A stretch of DNA of 64,000 bases from Candidatus Accumulibacter phosphatis (GTDB taxonomy: Bacteria > Pseudomonadota > Gammaproteobacteria > Burkholderiales > Rhodocyclaceae): contig NZ_SPMY01000006.1 in the NCBI RefSeq assembly GCF_012939955.1, positions 1 through 64,000 of the forward strand. The letters are read 5' to 3'. Below are positions 42,653 to 54,542 of the stretch, piece after piece. The notes under the pieces are model-generated. The model did no database searches. It saw only the letters and a program-made list of their open reading frames with translations, and had not been told where the DNA came from. The position numbers were made by a program, and so were the translations under genes. Numbering within the stretch: position 1 is the first letter of the stretch; every line of letters begins with the position of its first letter.

Positions 42653-43419
42653 CGAATGATGCCGCGCTTCGAAGCCGCGAGGAAATCGAGGAGCGGCTGG
42701 ATCTCCGGATGAACGAGCACCTCTTCGTTCAGTTTGGCGCGCGCCTCATCCAGCATCAACCCCGACTTGTAGAGGGTCCGGTAGGCGCGCTTCAAAGCCA
42801 GCAGCGCTTCCGGAGAAAAACCACGCCGCTTGAGCCCCTCGGCGTTGATCCCAAAGGGACTGGCCGTGTTTCCGGCTGCCATGACAAACGGCGGAATATC
42901 CTGCAGCACCACCGTCCCGACGGCCGTCATGGTATGGGCGCCAACGCGGCAGAACTGGTGTACCCCGGTATAGCCGCCGAGAATTGCCCAGTCATCAATA
43001 TGCACATGGCCGGCCAACTGTGCGTTATTGGCGAATACGGTGTGGTTACCCACTTGGCAATCATGCGCAATATGCACATAGGCCATGATCCAGTTGTCAT
43101 TACCAACGCGGGTGATGCCAACATCCTGGGCGGTCCCCAGGTTGAAGGTGCAGAACTCGCGAATGGTGTTGCGGTCACCGATCTCCAGTCGCGTCGGCTC
43201 GCCGTCGTATTTCTTGTCCTGCGGCACTTCCCCCAGCGAATTGAACTGGAAGATCCGGTTGTCACGACCGATGCGCGTCCGCCCGGAAATCACCACATGC
43301 GGACCGATCACCGTGTTGTCGCCGATTTCCACGTCTTCGCCGATGATCGAATAGGCACCAACTGAAACATTGCAGCCGAGTTGCGCGCCGCGCTCGACGA
43401 GCGCACTTTGATGAATCAT
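42649..43419 (-). CDS. lpxA: UDP-N-acetylglucosamine acyltransferase
   Basis: This 256-aa enzyme performs the first step of lipid A synthesis. It is a left-handed beta-helix of hexapeptide repeats (IGEDVEIGDNTVIG, ISGRTRIGRDNRIF). The conserved IAHDCQVGNHTVFANNAQLA includes the catalytic-region His. The start at MIHQSALVERGAQLG is chosen by alignment with other LpxA proteins; an upstream ATG at 43464 overlaps fabZ more. It lies 8 bp downstream of the fabZ stop. Confidence 0.96.
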   Translation of the reverse strand: MIHQSALVERGAQLGCNVSVGAYSIIGEDVEIGDNTVIGPHVVISGRTRIGRDNRIFQFNSLGEVPQDKKYDGEPTRLEIGDRNTIREFCTFNLGTAQDVGITRVGNDNWIMAYVHIAHDCQVGNHTVFANNAQLAGHVHIDDWAILGGYTGVHQFCRVGAHTMTAVGTVVLQDIPPFVMAAGNTASPFGINAEGLKRRGFSPEALLALKRAYRTLYKSGLMLDEARAKLNEEVLVHPEIQPLLDFLAASKRGIIR

Positions 43420-43427
43420 GGCACCTG

Positions 43428-43886
43428 TCACACCCCGGCTCCGCCGACATCGCGCTTGGCGCACATCAGTTCGGCCTCGGCGACGATGTCGCCGTCGACG
43501 CGTGCTTCCGCCTTGTATTTCCAGATGCCGCGCATCTGGCGCAGGATCTGTACGTGCAAGTGCAACTGGTCGCCCGCTGTCACCGGCTTCTTGAAGCGCG
43601 CGCCGTCGATGCCGACGAAATAGAAAACGGAATTCGCGTCGGGCTTGGCGCCCATGGTCTTGAAAGACAGGATGCCGGCCGCCTGCGCCAGAGCCTCCAT
43701 GATCAATACCCCCGGCATCACCGGGTGATGCGGAAAGTGACCCACGAAAAATGGTTCATTGACGGTCACGTTCTTGTAGGCATGGATGGACTTGCCGAGT
43801 TCGAAATCGAGCACCCGGTCGACCAGGAGAAAGGGATAGCGGTGCGGCAGATGTTCGAGGATTTCGTGGATACTCATTGCGTTCAA
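43428..43886 (-). CDS. fabZ: (3R)-hydroxyacyl-ACP dehydratase
   Basis: This 152-aa hotdog-fold dehydratase acts in fatty acid elongation. The active site is in [20 protein letters not shown] (His50, Glu64). TTG 43886 is chosen because GGAG lies 8 nt upstream and it overlaps the lpxD stop (TTGA); the ATG at 43877 is an alternative that would give 149 aa. Its location among lpxD and lpxA lets acyl-chain supply and lipid A synthesis be balanced in one operon. Confidence 0.95.
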   Translation of the reverse strand: MNAMSIHEILEHLPHRYPFLLVDRVLDFELGKSIHAYKNVTVNEPFFVGHFPHHPVMPGVLIMEALAQAAGILSFKTMGAKPDANSVFYFVGIDGARFKKPVTAGDQLHLHVQILRQMRGIWKYKAEARVDGDIVAEAELMCAKRDVGGAGV

Positions 43887-44914
43887 GTCGTGTTCTCCCT
43901 TTGTTCGAGTTTCTTTTCAAGTTCGGCGACCCGCTCGGCGAGTCTCGCCAGACGCTTGATCTGTGCCGCATTGTGCAACCACTCCTGGTGCCCTTCGAGC
44001 GGAAAGATGCTGGTGTATTGCCCGGCTCTGGGCAGGCTCTTGGTCACCATACTGCCCGCCGAGATATGCACGTCGTCGGCGAGTTCCAGGTGACCGATGA
44101 TCATGCCGGCGCCGCCAACGGTACAGCGACGGCCGATGCGGGTACTGCCGGCGATCCCGACACAGCCGGCCATCGCCGCATGCTCACCAATACTGACGTT
44201 GTGACCAATCTGAATCTGATTGTCGAGTTTGACGCCATTGCCAATCACCGTGTCGTCCAGTGCGCCTCGGTCGATTGACGTATTCACTCCGACTTCGACA
44301 TCATCGCCAATCACCACCCGACCGATTTGCGGGATCTTGACCCACCGCTCACCGTCCTTGGCAAAGCCAAAGCCGTCGCCACCGAGAACCGCACCGGCGT
44401 GGATAATCGCCCGCCTGCCGATCACGCAGCCGTCATAGACCACGACATTCGGGTAGAGCACGCAATCGTCGCCAATCACGACGTCATCACCGATCACACA
44501 GCCCGGGTAGAGGGTGACATTCTCACCCATGTGCACGCGCTCGCCGATGACGGCATTCTCGCCAACACTCACCGATGGTCGCAATTCCGACTTGACCACT
44601 GCGCCGTGATGGATGCCGGGCCGACGTTGCCGGAGCGGATTGAGCAAGGCAACCACACGCGCATAGTAGGCGTAGGCATTGGGGTGCACGATTCGCGGCA
44701 GTGAGGTCTCGGCTGAAAACTGCGGCGGCACAATGACCGCCGTCGCCCGCGTTGTTTTCAGTTGCTGCCGGTATTTGGAACTGGCGAGAAAGGCGATGCG
44801 CCCTTCGCCGGCCGAAAGGAGGCTGGCGACCTGCGAGACAAGCACCGACCCGTCGCCTTCAAGCACCCCGCCGAGAGCGGCGACGATCTCGTCTAGCCGT
44901 AGCCCCCTTGACAC
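43883..44914 (-). CDS. lpxD: UDP-3-O-acylglucosamine N-acyltransferase
   Basis: A 343-aa enzyme for the third step of lipid A synthesis. After an N-terminal domain ([20 protein letters not shown]) come many left-handed beta-helix repeats ([20 protein letters not shown]) and the [20 protein letters not shown] active-site region. The start is doubtful: GTG 44914 has GGAG 5 nt upstream; an ATG at 44947 lies inside hairpin repeat C and would add 11 residues (MTVSSPGNGVE). The gene is directly downstream of that repeat. Confidence 0.93.
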   Translation of the reverse strand: MSRGLRLDEIVAALGGVLEGDGSVLVSQVASLLSAGEGRIAFLASSKYRQQLKTTRATAVIVPPQFSAETSLPRIVHPNAYAYYARVVALLNPLRQRRPGIHHGAVVKSELRPSVSVGENAVIGERVHMGENVTLYPGCVIGDDVVIGDDCVLYPNVVVYDGCVIGRRAIIHAGAVLGGDGFGFAKDGERWVKIPQIGRVVIGDDVEVGVNTSIDRGALDDTVIGNGVKLDNQIQIGHNVSIGEHAAMAGCVGIAGSTRIGRRCTVGGAGMIIGHLELADDVHISAGSMVTKSLPRAGQYTSIFPLEGHQEWLHNAAQIKRLARLAERVAELEKKLEQRENTT

Positions 44915-44937
44915 CTCCACTCCGTTGCCTGGTGAGC

Positions 44938-45150
44938 TAACGGTCATGACATGTCGAGACACCCCAGATCGCACCCCAGATCATGAAAGTCATGACCGTC
45001 CCCTCCACTTGCAGCGCGCATTCCGGCTTGCACGCCGGAATCGTTCGACGGGCAGCGAGCATGCTCGCTGAATTCCCCGCCTCACCCCCGGCCCTTGTCC
45101 CGCAGGGACGAAGGGTGATTCGTGAGTCGCGTACGCGACATTCACATTAA
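44938..45150 (-). repeat. Multi-hairpin intergenic repeat, long form (copy C)
   Basis: A 213-bp reversed copy fills the gap between skp and lpxD. Compared with copies A and D it has paired changes: CAGCGAG/CTCGCTG (45053-45070) in place of CAGGGAG/CTCCCTG, and GTCCC/GGGAC (within 45092-45115) in place of CTCCC/GGGAG. The outer stem CGGTCATGAC/GTCATGACCG is perfect. It ends 3 bp from the skp stop codon, and its other end carries an ATG in frame with lpxD. Confidence 0.9.
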
Positions 45151-45153
45151 GGC

Positions 45154-45672
45154 TTATTTTCCGTCCCGGGGATCGGACAAGGCCTGGATCACCTTGTCAG
45201 TGATATCAAGTTTCGGGCTGACCCAGACCACATCCTGAACGATCAGGTCGTACTTCTCATTTTCAGCAAGCTGCTTGATCGCCTTGTTGGCCTTTTCGAT
45301 GATTGCCGCGTTCTCTTCGTTCTGGCGCAGGTTCAGATCCTCACGGAACTCGCGTTGCTTGCGTTGAAACTCTCGCGACAACTCACCAAGATCCTTCTCC
45401 TTGGTACGGCGCTCGGGCTCGGCCATGGTCACACCATTTTTCTCCAGCGCTTCCTGCAAGCCCTGCACCTGCTTCGCCAGACGCTGTAAATCCTGGTCGC
45501 GCTTGGAGAACTCCTGCTCGATCTTCTTCGCCGCGCGCACGGCAGCGGGAGCGTCGCGGAAAAGACGCTGGGTATTCACGTACCCCACTTTGAGTTGATC
45601 CACCGCCGACGCATAGGACACCGGCAGCGAGGCCATCAACGCAACCAGCAGTCTGGCAATCGTCTTCTTCAA
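45154..45672 (-). CDS. skp: Periplasmic chaperone Skp/OmpH
   Basis: A 172-aa protein with a signal peptide (MKKTIARLLVALMASLPVSY, then ASA). The mature protein has the Skp body (KVGYVNTQRLFRDAPAAVRA) and long charged helices (FQRKQREFREDLNLRQNEEN) that form the tentacles. It holds unfolded outer-membrane proteins in the periplasm and passes them to BamA, encoded just upstream. Repeat C lies directly after its stop codon. Confidence 0.94.
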   Translation of the reverse strand: MKKTIARLLVALMASLPVSYASAVDQLKVGYVNTQRLFRDAPAAVRAAKKIEQEFSKRDQDLQRLAKQVQGLQEALEKNGVTMAEPERRTKEKDLGELSREFQRKQREFREDLNLRQNEENAAIIEKANKAIKQLAENEKYDLIVQDVVWVSPKLDITDKVIQALSDPRDGK

Positions 45673-45687
45673 GCTTGTTCTCCTGGG

Positions 45688-47971
45688 TTAGAAAGTCGTT
45701 CCAAACTGGAATTGGAACTTCTGGAGTTTATCATTACTTTGCTCGTTGATCGGCTGACCGTAGCTGAATTTCAGCGGCCCCAGAGGCGAAATCCACGCCG
45801 CAGCGAGGCCGACCGAGGTCCGCAAGCCCTCTTCGGCATAGGTATAGTTATCGGTGAAAACATTGCCGGCATCAAAAAAAAGGACCGAAGCGGAAGGACT
45901 TGTCGACGCCCGGAAACGGCATCAGAATCTCGGAATTGAACACTGCCTTGCGCGTGCCGCCGAGGCGTGTATCCGGATATAGCGGATCTACCGGGCCGAG
46001 GCTGGCTGTATCGTAGCCACGTACCGAACCTACACCACCAGCATAGAAATTCTTGTAGAAAGGCAAGGTCTGCCCCGACAAACCGTCCCCGTAGCCAAGG
46101 TCGACATTGAGCATCAGCACAAGGTCCTTGACGAGTTCAAAGTAGTGTTGATTCTGATAGGTCGCCCGATAAAAAGTCAGGTCGGCGCCGGGAATCGCCA
46201 CCTCCACTCCGGCTCGCTGGGTTCCACCTTTGGTCGGATAGATAGCGCTGTCCCGCGTGTCACGAGCCCAGCCCAAGGTCGTCGGCAGGGTAAGATTGGA
46301 GTCGCCGTGCTGCGCCTGGAACTGGATATACTGGATTGGCGTTGCCAAGGTAACCGGCGTTATGTCGATATTGGTTTGATCTATCGCCAAACCGAAGGTA
46401 AGCGAGTCCACCTCCGTGAGCGGGTAGCCAAAGCGGATCCCACCACCGTAGGACGTGGACTGGAACGCGTAGCCGAGAGAAGTCGGGTTGAGCGTGCGAT
46501 AGTAGAGATCGAAGCCCTGACTGATACCGTCAACGGTAAAGTATGGATTGGTATAGTTGATCCCCAGAGTACGGTTCAACTTGCCCGTATTCAACTGCAA
46601 AGCCAGGTACTTGCCGCTACCAAAAATGTTCGACTGCGATATCGAACCTGAAAGGATGACCTTCTCCGAACTCGAGTAACCGGCGCCGAGTGAGATATTG
46701 CCGGTCGACTTCTCGGCCACGTTGATGCTGACATCAACCTGGTCAATGGTCCCGGGCACTGGCGGCGTCTCGACGTTGACTTCGCCAAAGTAGCCGGTCC
46801 GGTCGATTCTTTCACGTGATTTCACGACCCGGTTCGCGTCGTACCAGGCCCCCTCCATCTGACGCACTTCCTGACGAATCACCTCGTCGCGCGTTTTGGT
46901 GTTGCCGGTGATGTTGATCCGCCGGACGTAGGCACGCTTCCCGGGATCGACGAAAATGGTGAACGCCACCAGATGCTTTTCCTGGTCGAGTTCTGGCGCA
47001 GCGTTGACGTTGGCAAACGCGTAGCCTTCAGCGCCGAGTTTGTCGGCAATCGATTTCGTACTTTCGTTAAGTATTTTGCGTGAGAAAACGTGGCCCGGCT
47101 TGATCTTGACCGATTCCCTGAACACTTCTTCCGGCAAGATCAGATCGCCAGCGAGCTTCACCGAGGAAACAAGATAAGGCTCGCCTTCCTTGATGCTGAT
47201 CGTGAGGTAGATGTCCTTCTTGTCGGGACTGATCGAAACCTGCGTCGATTCGATGTTGAACTCCAGAAAGCCACGATCCAGGTAGTAGGAACGCAGCGTT
47301 TCGAGATCTGCTGCCAGCTTCTGTTTCGAGTATTGGTCACTCTTGGTGTACCAACTGACCCAGTTTGGCGTTTTCAGCTCCATCACGCTCAGCAGGTCCT
47401 TCTCCTTGACGGCATGGGCACCGACAATGTTGATCTCCCTGATCTTGGCAGTGTCACCTTCGTCGACGTTGAAGTTGATCGCCACACGATTACGATCCAG
47501 CGGTGTGATGGTGGTGGTGATGGTCACCGCATACCTGCCACGCGACAGATACTGGCGTTTCAGTTCCTGCTCGGCTTTATCGAGCGTGGCTCGGTCGAAG
47601 GTGCGCGAGACGGCAATCCCGACCTCCTTGAGGCCCTTGAGCAACTGTTCCTTGTCGAACTCCTTCAGCCCGACAAAGTCGATCTGTGCAATCGCCGGTC
47701 GCTCGTGGACGACGACGATCAGCACGTCGCCATTTATTTCAACGCGCACATCCTCGAAGAAGCCGGTGGCGAACAAGGTCTTGATGACCTGTGCCGCCTT
47801 CTCGTCATCCATCGTTTCGCCAACTTTGACCGGCAGGTAACTGAACACCGTCCCGGCTTCGACGCGTTGGATGCCTTCGACACGAATGTCCGCGACCGTA
47901 AACGGTTCCATGGCCATGGCGCCAGCAGCAAAAAGGGTGGCCAGCAGACCTGTGAGCAGCGATTTGTTCAT
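45688..47971 (-). CDS. bamA: Outer-membrane assembly factor BamA (apparent frameshift)
   Basis: The protein is about 760 aa if one base is removed. A signal peptide (MNKSLLTGLLATLFAAGAMA) is followed by five POTRA domains (FTVADIRVEGIQRVEAGTVF opens the first) and a beta-barrel. At the barrel's end, an 8-base T run (minus strand, 45874-45881) puts the last 63 residues out of frame (after SFRFGPFF). With seven Ts the reading continues DAGNVFTDNYTYAEEGLRTS and ends QFQFGTTF. BamA is essential, so a sequencing error is likely. It inserts outer-membrane proteins. Confidence 0.92.
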
Positions 47972-47975
47972 GAAC

Positions 47976-49343
47976 TCAGCCGGAAAACAGTCGATTGATA
48001 TCGTTGTAGAAAGCGAAAGCCATCAGCATGAACAGGAGTGCCATACCGATCTTCTGACCGATTTCGATGCTGCGCTCGGAAACTGGCCCACGCTTGATGA
48101 TTTCGACGAGATAATACAGCAAATGCCCCCCGTCCAGAATCGGGATCGGCAACAGATTCAAGACACCGAGGCTGATGCTGACCAGCGCCAGGAACTTGAT
48201 GTAATAGTCCACTCCCAGCCTCGCCGATCGGCCAGCGTAGTCGGCAATGGTCACCGGCCCACTGATATTTCGCCACGACACGTCACCGGTGATCATCTTG
48301 CCGATCATCAGCAGGGTGAAGGTCGACTTGTCCCAGGTTTCCCCAACCGCCTTGCTCAGTGCCGCCAGGGGGCCATAGCTAACGGTGACCATCAACTCGG
48401 CTCGCGACCGATCGCCATCACTCACTGCGACGCCAATGCGCCCGACCTCCTGCCCCTGCTCATCGACCGAAGCCGGCGTCACCGTGACCGTAATCTGCTG
48501 CCCATTGCGCAGCAAGTCCAGACTAAGCGGCTTGCCAGGCGAGCCGCGAACGATGTGCACGAAGTCCGACCAGTTGCCGATCGCCTGCCCATCGACGGCC
48601 AGCACCTCGTCTCCCGAAAGTAACCCAGCGTCGGCCGCAGCGCTGTTACCACTGACCGTCCCGAACACCGCCGGCAGTTCTGGGCGGAAGAGGCCCAGGC
48701 CAAGCCGTCCCAAGGCGTCCCCCTCCCAGCCCGACTGACGGACAGGCGAGACATCGAGGCGACGGAGGCTGATCTCGTGGCGCGCATTGATCACCTCGAG
48801 GTCGATGAGATCCTGATCGACCGCCCGCTGCAGCAGCAGCCAGCGCATCTCCTGCCAGGTCTGAACTTTTTCACCAGCCACCTTGAGCACCAACTCACCG
48901 TCTTCCAGGCCGGCCGCAGCGGCGGCGCTGGCCGCAACCGGTGCAGACAGCAGCGGCTTGAACTCCTCGGTACCGTGCCAGAAGAGTCCCCAATAGAGCA
49001 CGATAGCGAGCAGAAAGTTGGCGGCCGGGCCCGCGGCAACAATGAGAATTCGCGACAGCACCGGCTGCCGATTGAAGCTGCGCGGCAAGTCTTCGACAGC
49101 AACATCGCCTTCGCGCTCGTCGACCATCTTGACATAACCGCCCAAGGGGAAAGCCGCAATGGCCCACTCGGTGCCGTCCGCCCCCAAGCGCTTCGCCCAC
49201 AGCGGCCGGCCGAAACCGACTGAGAAACGCAGCACTTTGACCCCCACCCAACGCGCGGCCAGATAGTGGCCGAACTCATGCACCACGACCAAAATTCCGA
49301 GGGCCAGAGCGAATGCCGCCAGGTAGTACAGAAAACTGCTCAT
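47976..49343 (-). CDS. rseP: RIP zinc metalloprotease RseP
   Basis: A 455-aa inner-membrane site-2 protease that releases sigma-E by cutting RseA. The zinc site is HEFGH (22-26) in the first membrane helix, completed by the LDG region ([16 protein letters not shown]). Two PDZ domains lie between (for example [20 protein letters not shown]). It is placed with dxr upstream (4-bp overlap) and bamA 4 bp downstream, linking outer-membrane stress response and BamA production. Confidence 0.95.
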   Translation of the reverse strand: MSSFLYYLAAFALALGILVVVHEFGHYLAARWVGVKVLRFSVGFGRPLWAKRLGADGTEWAIAAFPLGGYVKMVDEREGDVAVEDLPRSFNRQPVLSRILIVAAGPAANFLLAIVLYWGLFWHGTEEFKPLLSAPVAASAAAAAGLEDGELVLKVAGEKVQTWQEMRWLLLQRAVDQDLIDLEVINARHEISLRRLDVSPVRQSGWEGDALGRLGLGLFRPELPAVFGTVSGNSAAADAGLLSGDEVLAVDGQAIGNWSDFVHIVRGSPGKPLSLDLLRNGQQITVTVTPASVDEQGQEVGRIGVAVSDGDRSRAELMVTVSYGPLAALSKAVGETWDKSTFTLLMIGKMITGDVSWRNISGPVTIADYAGRSARLGVDYYIKFLALVSISLGVLNLLPIPILDGGHLLYYLVEIIKRGPVSERSIEIGQKIGMALLFMLMAFAFYNDINRLFSG

Positions 49344-50527
49344 GGTCGGCCCAGGGTGACGACGAATTGCTCGGCGGCGGCGCGCGCCATGCGATCGGCG
49401 GCAAGAACTTCGGCCAGCGAGCCTGGCACCCGGGTTACCGGTAGCTGGTCCATGGCGCCAGCAATGACTCGGGGAATCGCTGTAAAGCCGATCCGCCCGT
49501 CAAGAAAAGCTTCGACCGCTATTTCGTTGGCGGCATTCAAGGTCGTTGGCGCGCAGCCGCCTTCCTTGAGCGCACGATAGGCCAGGGCAAGGCAGGGAAA
49601 ACGCTCCAGATCCGGGCGCTCGAAATGCAGCGACGCGACCTTGAACAGATCCAGAGGCTCGACGCCCGCAGTCATGCGCCGCGGGTAAGCCAGCGCATGC
49701 GCGATTGGAGTGCGCATGTCCGGATTGCCAAGTTCGGCGATCACCGAGCCGTCAGCGTATTGAACCAGCGAATGGATGATGCTTTCCGGATGGATCACCA
49801 CTTCGATGCGCTCGGCCGGGACGTTGAACAGCCAATGCGCCTCGATCACCTCCAGACCCTTGTTCATCATCGTCGCCGAATCGACCGAAATCTTTCGTCC
49901 CATCACCCAGTTCGGATGCGCACAAGCCTGCTCCGGAGTGACCGCAGCGAGGTCAGCAAGCGCCGTCAGGCGAAACGGACCACCCGAGGCGGTGAGATAC
50001 AGGCCGAGCACCCCGCCGTCGTCGATATCACCCGTATAACCACTCGGCAAGGACTGAAAGATCGCATTATGTTCGCTATCGATCGGCAACAGGATGGAAG
50101 CACTCTGGCGAACAGCGCGCATGAAGACCGCGCCGGCCATGACCAGAGCCTCCTTGTTGGCGAGCAGGATCTTCTTGCCGGCGACGGCCGCTGCCAAGGT
50201 CGGCGGCAAGCCAGCCGCACCGACAATGGCGGCCATGACGGTATCAACTTCCGGCAGGGCCGCCATGCGCAGCAGCGCATCAGGACCGTAGCTAACCTCG
50301 GTCTGGCAGCCGACGGCGAGCAAGCGTGCCGCCAGTTCAGTCGCCAGCGCCGCTTCGCCGACCACCGCATGGCGCGGCTGAAACTCGAGGCACTGCTCGA
50401 ACAGGCGATCGATCTGCCGATGCGCACACAGAGCCACCAGTCGATAGCTTTGCCGATGGCGGCGAATGACGTCCAGAGTATTGGCCCCGATCGACCCGGT
50501 CGACCCGAGGATGGTCAGGTTTTGCAC
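49340..50527 (-). CDS. dxr: 1-deoxy-D-xylulose-5-phosphate reductoisomerase
   Basis: A 395-aa enzyme that makes methylerythritol 4-phosphate for isoprenoids. NADPH-binding [36 protein letters not shown] and the [20 protein letters not shown] metal/substrate motif are all present. GTG 50527 (MQNLTILG) fits family N-termini best; a GTG at 50554 overlapping the cdsA stop, or ATG 50572, are alternatives. The product feeds UppS, encoded in the same operon. Confidence 0.93.
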   Translation of the reverse strand: MQNLTILGSTGSIGANTLDVIRRHRQSYRLVALCAHRQIDRLFEQCLEFQPRHAVVGEAALATELAARLLAVGCQTEVSYGPDALLRMAALPEVDTVMAAIVGAAGLPPTLAAAVAGKKILLANKEALVMAGAVFMRAVRQSASILLPIDSEHNAIFQSLPSGYTGDIDDGGVLGLYLTASGGPFRLTALADLAAVTPEQACAHPNWVMGRKISVDSATMMNKGLEVIEAHWLFNVPAERIEVVIHPESIIHSLVQYADGSVIAELGNPDMRTPIAHALAYPRRMTAGVEPLDLFKVASLHFERPDLERFPCLALAYRALKEGGCAPTTLNAANEIAVEAFLDGRIGFTAIPRVIAGAMDQLPVTRVPGSLAEVLAADRMARAAAEQFVVTLGRP

Positions 50528-50550
50528 GGTGCTGCCAGCGCTGCCAGCCC

Positions 50551-51390
50551 TCACGAGAAGCTCAACAGCCAAACGAGTGCCACCAGCGGCAGTGTCGAGG
50601 TGAGACTGTCGATACGATCGAGAACTCCACCATGGCCTGGCAACACATTGCTGCTATCCTTCAGCCCCGCCTGGCGTTTGAGCAGCGACTCGAAGAGATC
50701 GCCGACGACGCTGATCGAGGTCAGGGCGATCAACACCAGGAGCAGCAGCAAAGGCTTCTCGGCCAGCACCACAGGCAGTTTCGATGACAACAGAAAACCG
50801 TAGGCGAGGACGGCGATGCCCCCCCCGATCGCCCCCTCCCAGGTTTTTCCCGGGCTGATATTGGCGGCCAGCTTGTGTTTCCCGAAGCGGCGGCCGGCGA
50901 AATAGGCAGCAATGTCCGCCAGCCAGACGACGGCCATAATCGCCAGCAGGGCGAGAGGGCCCGCTTGCCGTAGCTGTACCAGGGCCAACCAGGTTGGCAG
51001 GATCAAGAGCAAGCCGGTGAGCAGGCCAAACACCGCGTTCGACAAAGGCCAGCGTTGACGAAGCCAGATGGGCACCGCGAGCAGCCAGAAAGCGGCCGCC
51101 GGCAAATAGAGGAAAGCACCCAGACGCCACGCTGCCGGCTGAGAAAAACCCGTGCCAAGCCCAACAGCCGCCGGTTCGACGGCACTCAGCAAGGCACACA
51201 GCGCGACGGCGAGAACCCCGAGCGCGATCCGTGCCACAGCAGCAAGGCGCATCAACGCCCCCCACTCCCAGGCGGCGACGGCGGCTATCGCCGTGACGAA
51301 GACCAGCCAACCCGCGGGCGGCAGGTAGAAAAGGGCGGCAAAGAAAGCGGCAAACAGGAAGGCCGCGGTGATTACCCGCGTCCTAAGCAT
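50551..51390 (-). CDS. cdsA: Phosphatidate cytidylyltransferase
   Basis: A 279-aa membrane enzyme with about eight helices. It makes CDP-diacylglycerol from phosphatidate and CTP. The signature [18 protein letters not shown] and [20 protein letters not shown] near the C-terminus is typical of CdsA. Its start overlaps the uppS stop by 8 bp. The gene order uppS-cdsA-dxr is common in proteobacteria. Confidence 0.95.
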   Translation of the reverse strand: MLRTRVITAAFLFAAFFAALFYLPPAGWLVFVTAIAAVAAWEWGALMRLAAVARIALGVLAVALCALLSAVEPAAVGLGTGFSQPAAWRLGAFLYLPAAAFWLLAVPIWLRQRWPLSNAVFGLLTGLLLILPTWLALVQLRQAGPLALLAIMAVVWLADIAAYFAGRRFGKHKLAANISPGKTWEGAIGGGIAVLAYGFLLSSKLPVVLAEKPLLLLLVLIALTSISVVGDLFESLLKRQAGLKDSSNVLPGHGGVLDRIDSLTSTLPLVALVWLLSFS

Positions 51391-52180
51391 CTATGCGCCG
51401 GCTCGTCGCTGCCGCGGTGGTCGCAGGAGAATCGCCAAGCAGCTGCTCGCTGGTTCGTCCGAAGCGGCGTTCGCGCTGCTGAAAAGAGGCCAGCGCGGCA
51501 TCGAAAGCCGTCGCATCAAATTCCGGCCAAAGCAGGTCAGTGAAATAGAATTCGGAATACGCCAGCTGCCAGAGCAGGAAATTGCTGATCCGTTGCTCAC
51601 CGCCGGTGCGGATGAACAGGTCAGGCTCTGGCGCGTAGCTCATCGCCAGATGCGGCGCCATGTCGCTCTCGGTCCACTCGCCGTTCTTTCCCGGCTCGCT
51701 AAGCAACATGCGGTTGACTGCCTGAAGAATATCCCAGCGCCCGCCGTAGTTCGCGGCCACCGTCAGGATCAGGCGCTTGTTGTCGGCGGTGCGCTCCTCG
51801 GAACTGCGGATCAGCGCCTGCAGCTCCGGCTCAAAGCGCGACAAATCGCCTACCACCCGCAGGCGAACACCGTTACGATGCAGCTTGCTGACTTCATCCT
51901 TCAATGCCTTTACGAAGAGTTGCATCAAAAGGGAAACTTCCTCCTGCGGACGACGCCAGTTCTCGGAACTGAACGCAAAAATCGTCAGGAACTCGATACC
52001 CCGCTCAAGACAGGTCTTGACCGTGGCACGCACCGTTTCGACGCCGCGATGATGGCCCGCAAAGCGCGGCAACAAGCGCTTCCTGGCCCAGCGACCATTG
52101 CCGTCCATGATGATCGCCACGTGCCGAGGCACCACCGACGTCACCGGAACGTCGCGAGTGGAACTGGCGAAAAGAGCCAT
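51383..52180 (-). CDS. uppS: Undecaprenyl diphosphate synthase
   Basis: This 265-aa cis-prenyltransferase makes the C55 carrier lipid for peptidoglycan and [19 protein letters not shown] has the catalytic Asp26. The [15 protein letters not shown] segment and [20 protein letters not shown] complete the active site. A short N-terminal extension precedes the core. It lies 22 bp downstream of frr. Confidence 0.96.
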   Translation of the reverse strand: MALFASSTRDVPVTSVVPRHVAIIMDGNGRWARKRLLPRFAGHHRGVETVRATVKTCLERGIEFLTIFAFSSENWRRPQEEVSLLMQLFVKALKDEVSKLHRNGVRLRVVGDLSRFEPELQALIRSSEERTADNKRLILTVAANYGGRWDILQAVNRMLLSEPGKNGEWTESDMAPHLAMSYAPEPDLFIRTGGEQRISNFLLWQLAYSEFYFTDLLWPEFDATAFDAALASFQQRERRFGRTSEQLLGDSPATTAAATSRRIDA

Positions 52181-52202
52181 TTCTATAACTGCTCCGAAAG
52201 CC

Positions 52203-52763
52203 CTAGATAGCCATCAACTCGGTTTCCTTGTGGCTGAGTTGCTGATCGATTTCCGCCACGTGGCGGTCAGTGAGCTTCTGAATGTCGTCCTGGGCGCGGT
52301 GCTCCTCATCCTCGGAGCAGTCCTTGTTCCTGAGCATCTCTTTCAGCGTCGCCATGGCGTCCCGCCGCAAATTGCGGACAGCGACCTTGGCACCTTCGGC
52401 CTCGGCCTTCACAACCTTGATCAGATCGCGGCGGCGCGCCTCGGTCAGCATCGGCATCGGCACGCGGATCAGATCGCCTTGCGACGACGGATTGAGCCCC
52501 AGGTCGCAGTCGCGAATGGCCTTCTCGACCTTTGCCGCCATCCCCTTTTCCCAAGCCTGAACTCCGAGCGCACGGGCATCAATCAAGGTCACGTTGGCGA
52601 CGGTGTTGATCGGCACCAGCGAGCCGTAGTATTCGACCTGCACATGGTCGAGCAGACCGATGTGAGCGCGTCCGGTGCGTACCTTGGCGAGGTCGCTGCG
52701 CAGCGCCTCCAGGGACTTGTGCATTTTCGCTTCTGTCGTCTTCTTTACATCTGCTATGGACAT
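52203..52763 (-). CDS. frr: Ribosome recycling factor
   Basis: This 186-aa factor splits post-termination ribosomes with EF-G. It begins [20 protein letters not shown], then [20 protein letters not shown], the L-shaped core and [20 protein letters not shown], as in bacterial RRF. The start at MSIAD is favoured; a longer frame to 52880 has no support. It lies 11 bp after pyrH. Confidence 0.97.
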   Translation of the reverse strand: MSIADVKKTTEAKMHKSLEALRSDLAKVRTGRAHIGLLDHVQVEYYGSLVPINTVANVTLIDARALGVQAWEKGMAAKVEKAIRDCDLGLNPSSQGDLIRVPMPMLTEARRRDLIKVVKAEAEGAKVAVRNLRRDAMATLKEMLRNKDCSEDEEHRAQDDIQKLTDRHVAEIDQQLSHKETELMAI

Positions 52764-52774
52764 CTTGGTCTCCT

Positions 52775-53497
52775 TCAGCAATACACCAGGGTGCCTTCGT
52801 GCTCGCCCATCGTAACCCGCCGCAAAGCGTCCTTCTTGAAAATCGAGAAGACGTTGATCGGCAACTTCTGGTCTCGGCAAAGTGCGAAAGCCGTGGCATC
52901 CATCACCGCCAGGCTCTGGGCGATCGCCTCGTCGAAGCTGATCCGGTCATAGCGGATGGCCAGCGGATCCTTCTTCGGATCGGCCGAGTAGATACCATCG
53001 ACCTTGGTCGCCTTGAGGACGATTTCAGCGCCGATTTCGGCGCCACGCAGAGCGGCTGCCGTATCGGTAGTGAAGAAAGGATTGCCGGTACCGCCAGAGA
53101 AAATCACCGTTCGACCCTGTTCCAGATAGCGAATGGCCTTGGCACGAATGTACGGCTCGACCACCTGCTCGATGTTCAGCGCCGACTGGACGCGCGAGAC
53201 CATTCCGGCCGAACGCATGGCGTCGTGCAAGGCCAGGCCATTCATCACCGTCGCCAGCATTCCCATGTAGTCTGCCTGCGCCCGGTCCATGCCGGACGCG
53301 GCGGGTGCAACACCACGAAAGATGTTGCCACCGCCGATCACCACACCGACCTGGACGCCCATGTCGACAATGCCCTTTATTTCGGCAACGATTCCCGCAA
53401 TCGTCTGCCGGTTGATGCCGTATGCATCGGACCCCATGAGGGCCTCACCGGAGAGTTTGAGCAGGATGCGCTTGTATTTCGGCGAGTTGTCGGACAT
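52775..53497 (-). CDS. pyrH: UMP kinase
   Basis: A 240-aa enzyme of the amino-acid-kinase fold that makes UDP from UMP. The N-terminal [20 protein letters not shown] and [12 protein letters not shown] are ATP-site features, with a later [20 protein letters not shown] and [10 protein letters not shown]. It lies between tsf and frr, the usual place. No unusual features. Confidence 0.97.
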   Translation of the reverse strand: MSDNSPKYKRILLKLSGEALMGSDAYGINRQTIAGIVAEIKGIVDMGVQVGVVIGGGNIFRGVAPAASGMDRAQADYMGMLATVMNGLALHDAMRSAGMVSRVQSALNIEQVVEPYIRAKAIRYLEQGRTVIFSGGTGNPFFTTDTAAALRGAEIGAEIVLKATKVDGIYSADPKKDPLAIRYDRISFDEAIAQSLAVMDATAFALCRDQKLPINVFSIFKKDALRRVTMGEHEGTLVYC

Positions 53498-53538
53498 CGT
53501 CGTCTGGCTCCTTGGTCGGTCTGGGTACGGGTCGTCGT

Positions 53539-54432
53539 TTACTTCTGTGCAGCGGCAGCCTGAGCAGCCACTTCGGCCGCGAAGTCGTTGCTTTTCTTGG
53601 CAATGCCTTCGCCAACCACAAACAGCGTGAAGCCGGCAACCGACGCCGCTTTGGCCTTGAGCAATTGCGCAATCGTCTGCTTGCCGTCTTCGGCCTTGAC
53701 GAAGACCTGGCCAAGCAGGGTCACCTCATTGAGGAATTTCTGCACCGAGCCCTCGGCGATCTTTTCCAGCATCGCTTCCGGCTTGCCGGCCTCTTTCGCC
53801 TTCTCGATGGCAACGCGCCGCTCGCTCTCGATCAGATCGGCGGCAACGCCCGTCGAATCCAGCGCTTTCGGCTTCCCGGCGGCGATTTGCATCGCCAGAT
53901 CCTTGCCCAGCTGCTCGTCACCACCCACGTAGTCAAGCAGGACGCCGATCTTGGCACCGCCATGAACATACGAAGCGAGCTGGCCTGTGGCTGGCATGCG
54001 CACGAAACGCCGAATCGACATGTTTTCACCGATCTTGCCCACCAATGCGGTACGCGTCGATTCAACGGTCCCGTCACCCATCGGCAGGGCCGACAAGGCA
54101 GCCACGTCGGCTGGATCATGGCTGGCGACCAGCGCCGCACAATCACTGGCCAGCTTCAGAAAGTCATCGTTCTTGGCAACGAAGTCGGTCTCGGAGTTGA
54201 CTTCGACCAGCGCGCCCACTTTGCCGTCAGCTGATAGATGGATCGCCACCACACCCTCGGCGGTAATACGACTTGCCGCCTTGCTCGCTTTCGAACCAAG
54301 CTTGACGCGCAGGACTTCTTCAGCCTTGCTCAGGTCGCCAGCAGCCTCGGTCAGCGCCCGTTTGCACTCCATCATCGGCGCGTCGGTTCTCTCGCGCAAC
54401 TCTTTAACCATGCTTGCGGTAATTTCCGCCAT
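53539..54432 (-). CDS. tsf: Translation elongation factor Ts
   Basis: A 297-aa exchange factor for EF-Tu. [20 protein letters not shown], then [20 protein letters not shown] is the typical N-domain; [20 protein letters not shown] is the core. It is longer at the C-terminus by an Ala-rich stretch ([13 protein letters not shown]). It is separated from rpsB by a hairpin. Confidence 0.97.
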   Translation of the reverse strand: MAEITASMVKELRERTDAPMMECKRALTEAAGDLSKAEEVLRVKLGSKASKAASRITAEGVVAIHLSADGKVGALVEVNSETDFVAKNDDFLKLASDCAALVASHDPADVAALSALPMGDGTVESTRTALVGKIGENMSIRRFVRMPATGQLASYVHGGAKIGVLLDYVGGDEQLGKDLAMQIAAGKPKALDSTGVAADLIESERRVAIEKAKEAGKPEAMLEKIAEGSVQKFLNEVTLLGQVFVKAEDGKQTIAQLLKAKAASVAGFTLFVVGEGIAKKSNDFAAEVAAQAAAAQK

Positions 54433-54451
54433 TTCATTCTCCACTTGTGAA

Positions 54452-54474
54452 CACGGCCGGTAGTGCCGGCCGTG
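54452..54474 (-). terminator. Hairpin between rpsB and tsf
   Basis: A 9-bp perfect stem, CACGGCCGG/CCGGCCGTG, encloses a 5-base loop. No T run follows on the minus strand. A hairpin at this place is known to weaken read-through from rpsB to tsf in other bacteria; the same role here is inferred. Confidence 0.6.
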
Positions 54475-54542
54475 CCTCACTGAACATTCAGAACAAACAG
54501 ACCGACGGCGACAGCACGCCGCACGGTCGCAGCAGGCGACGA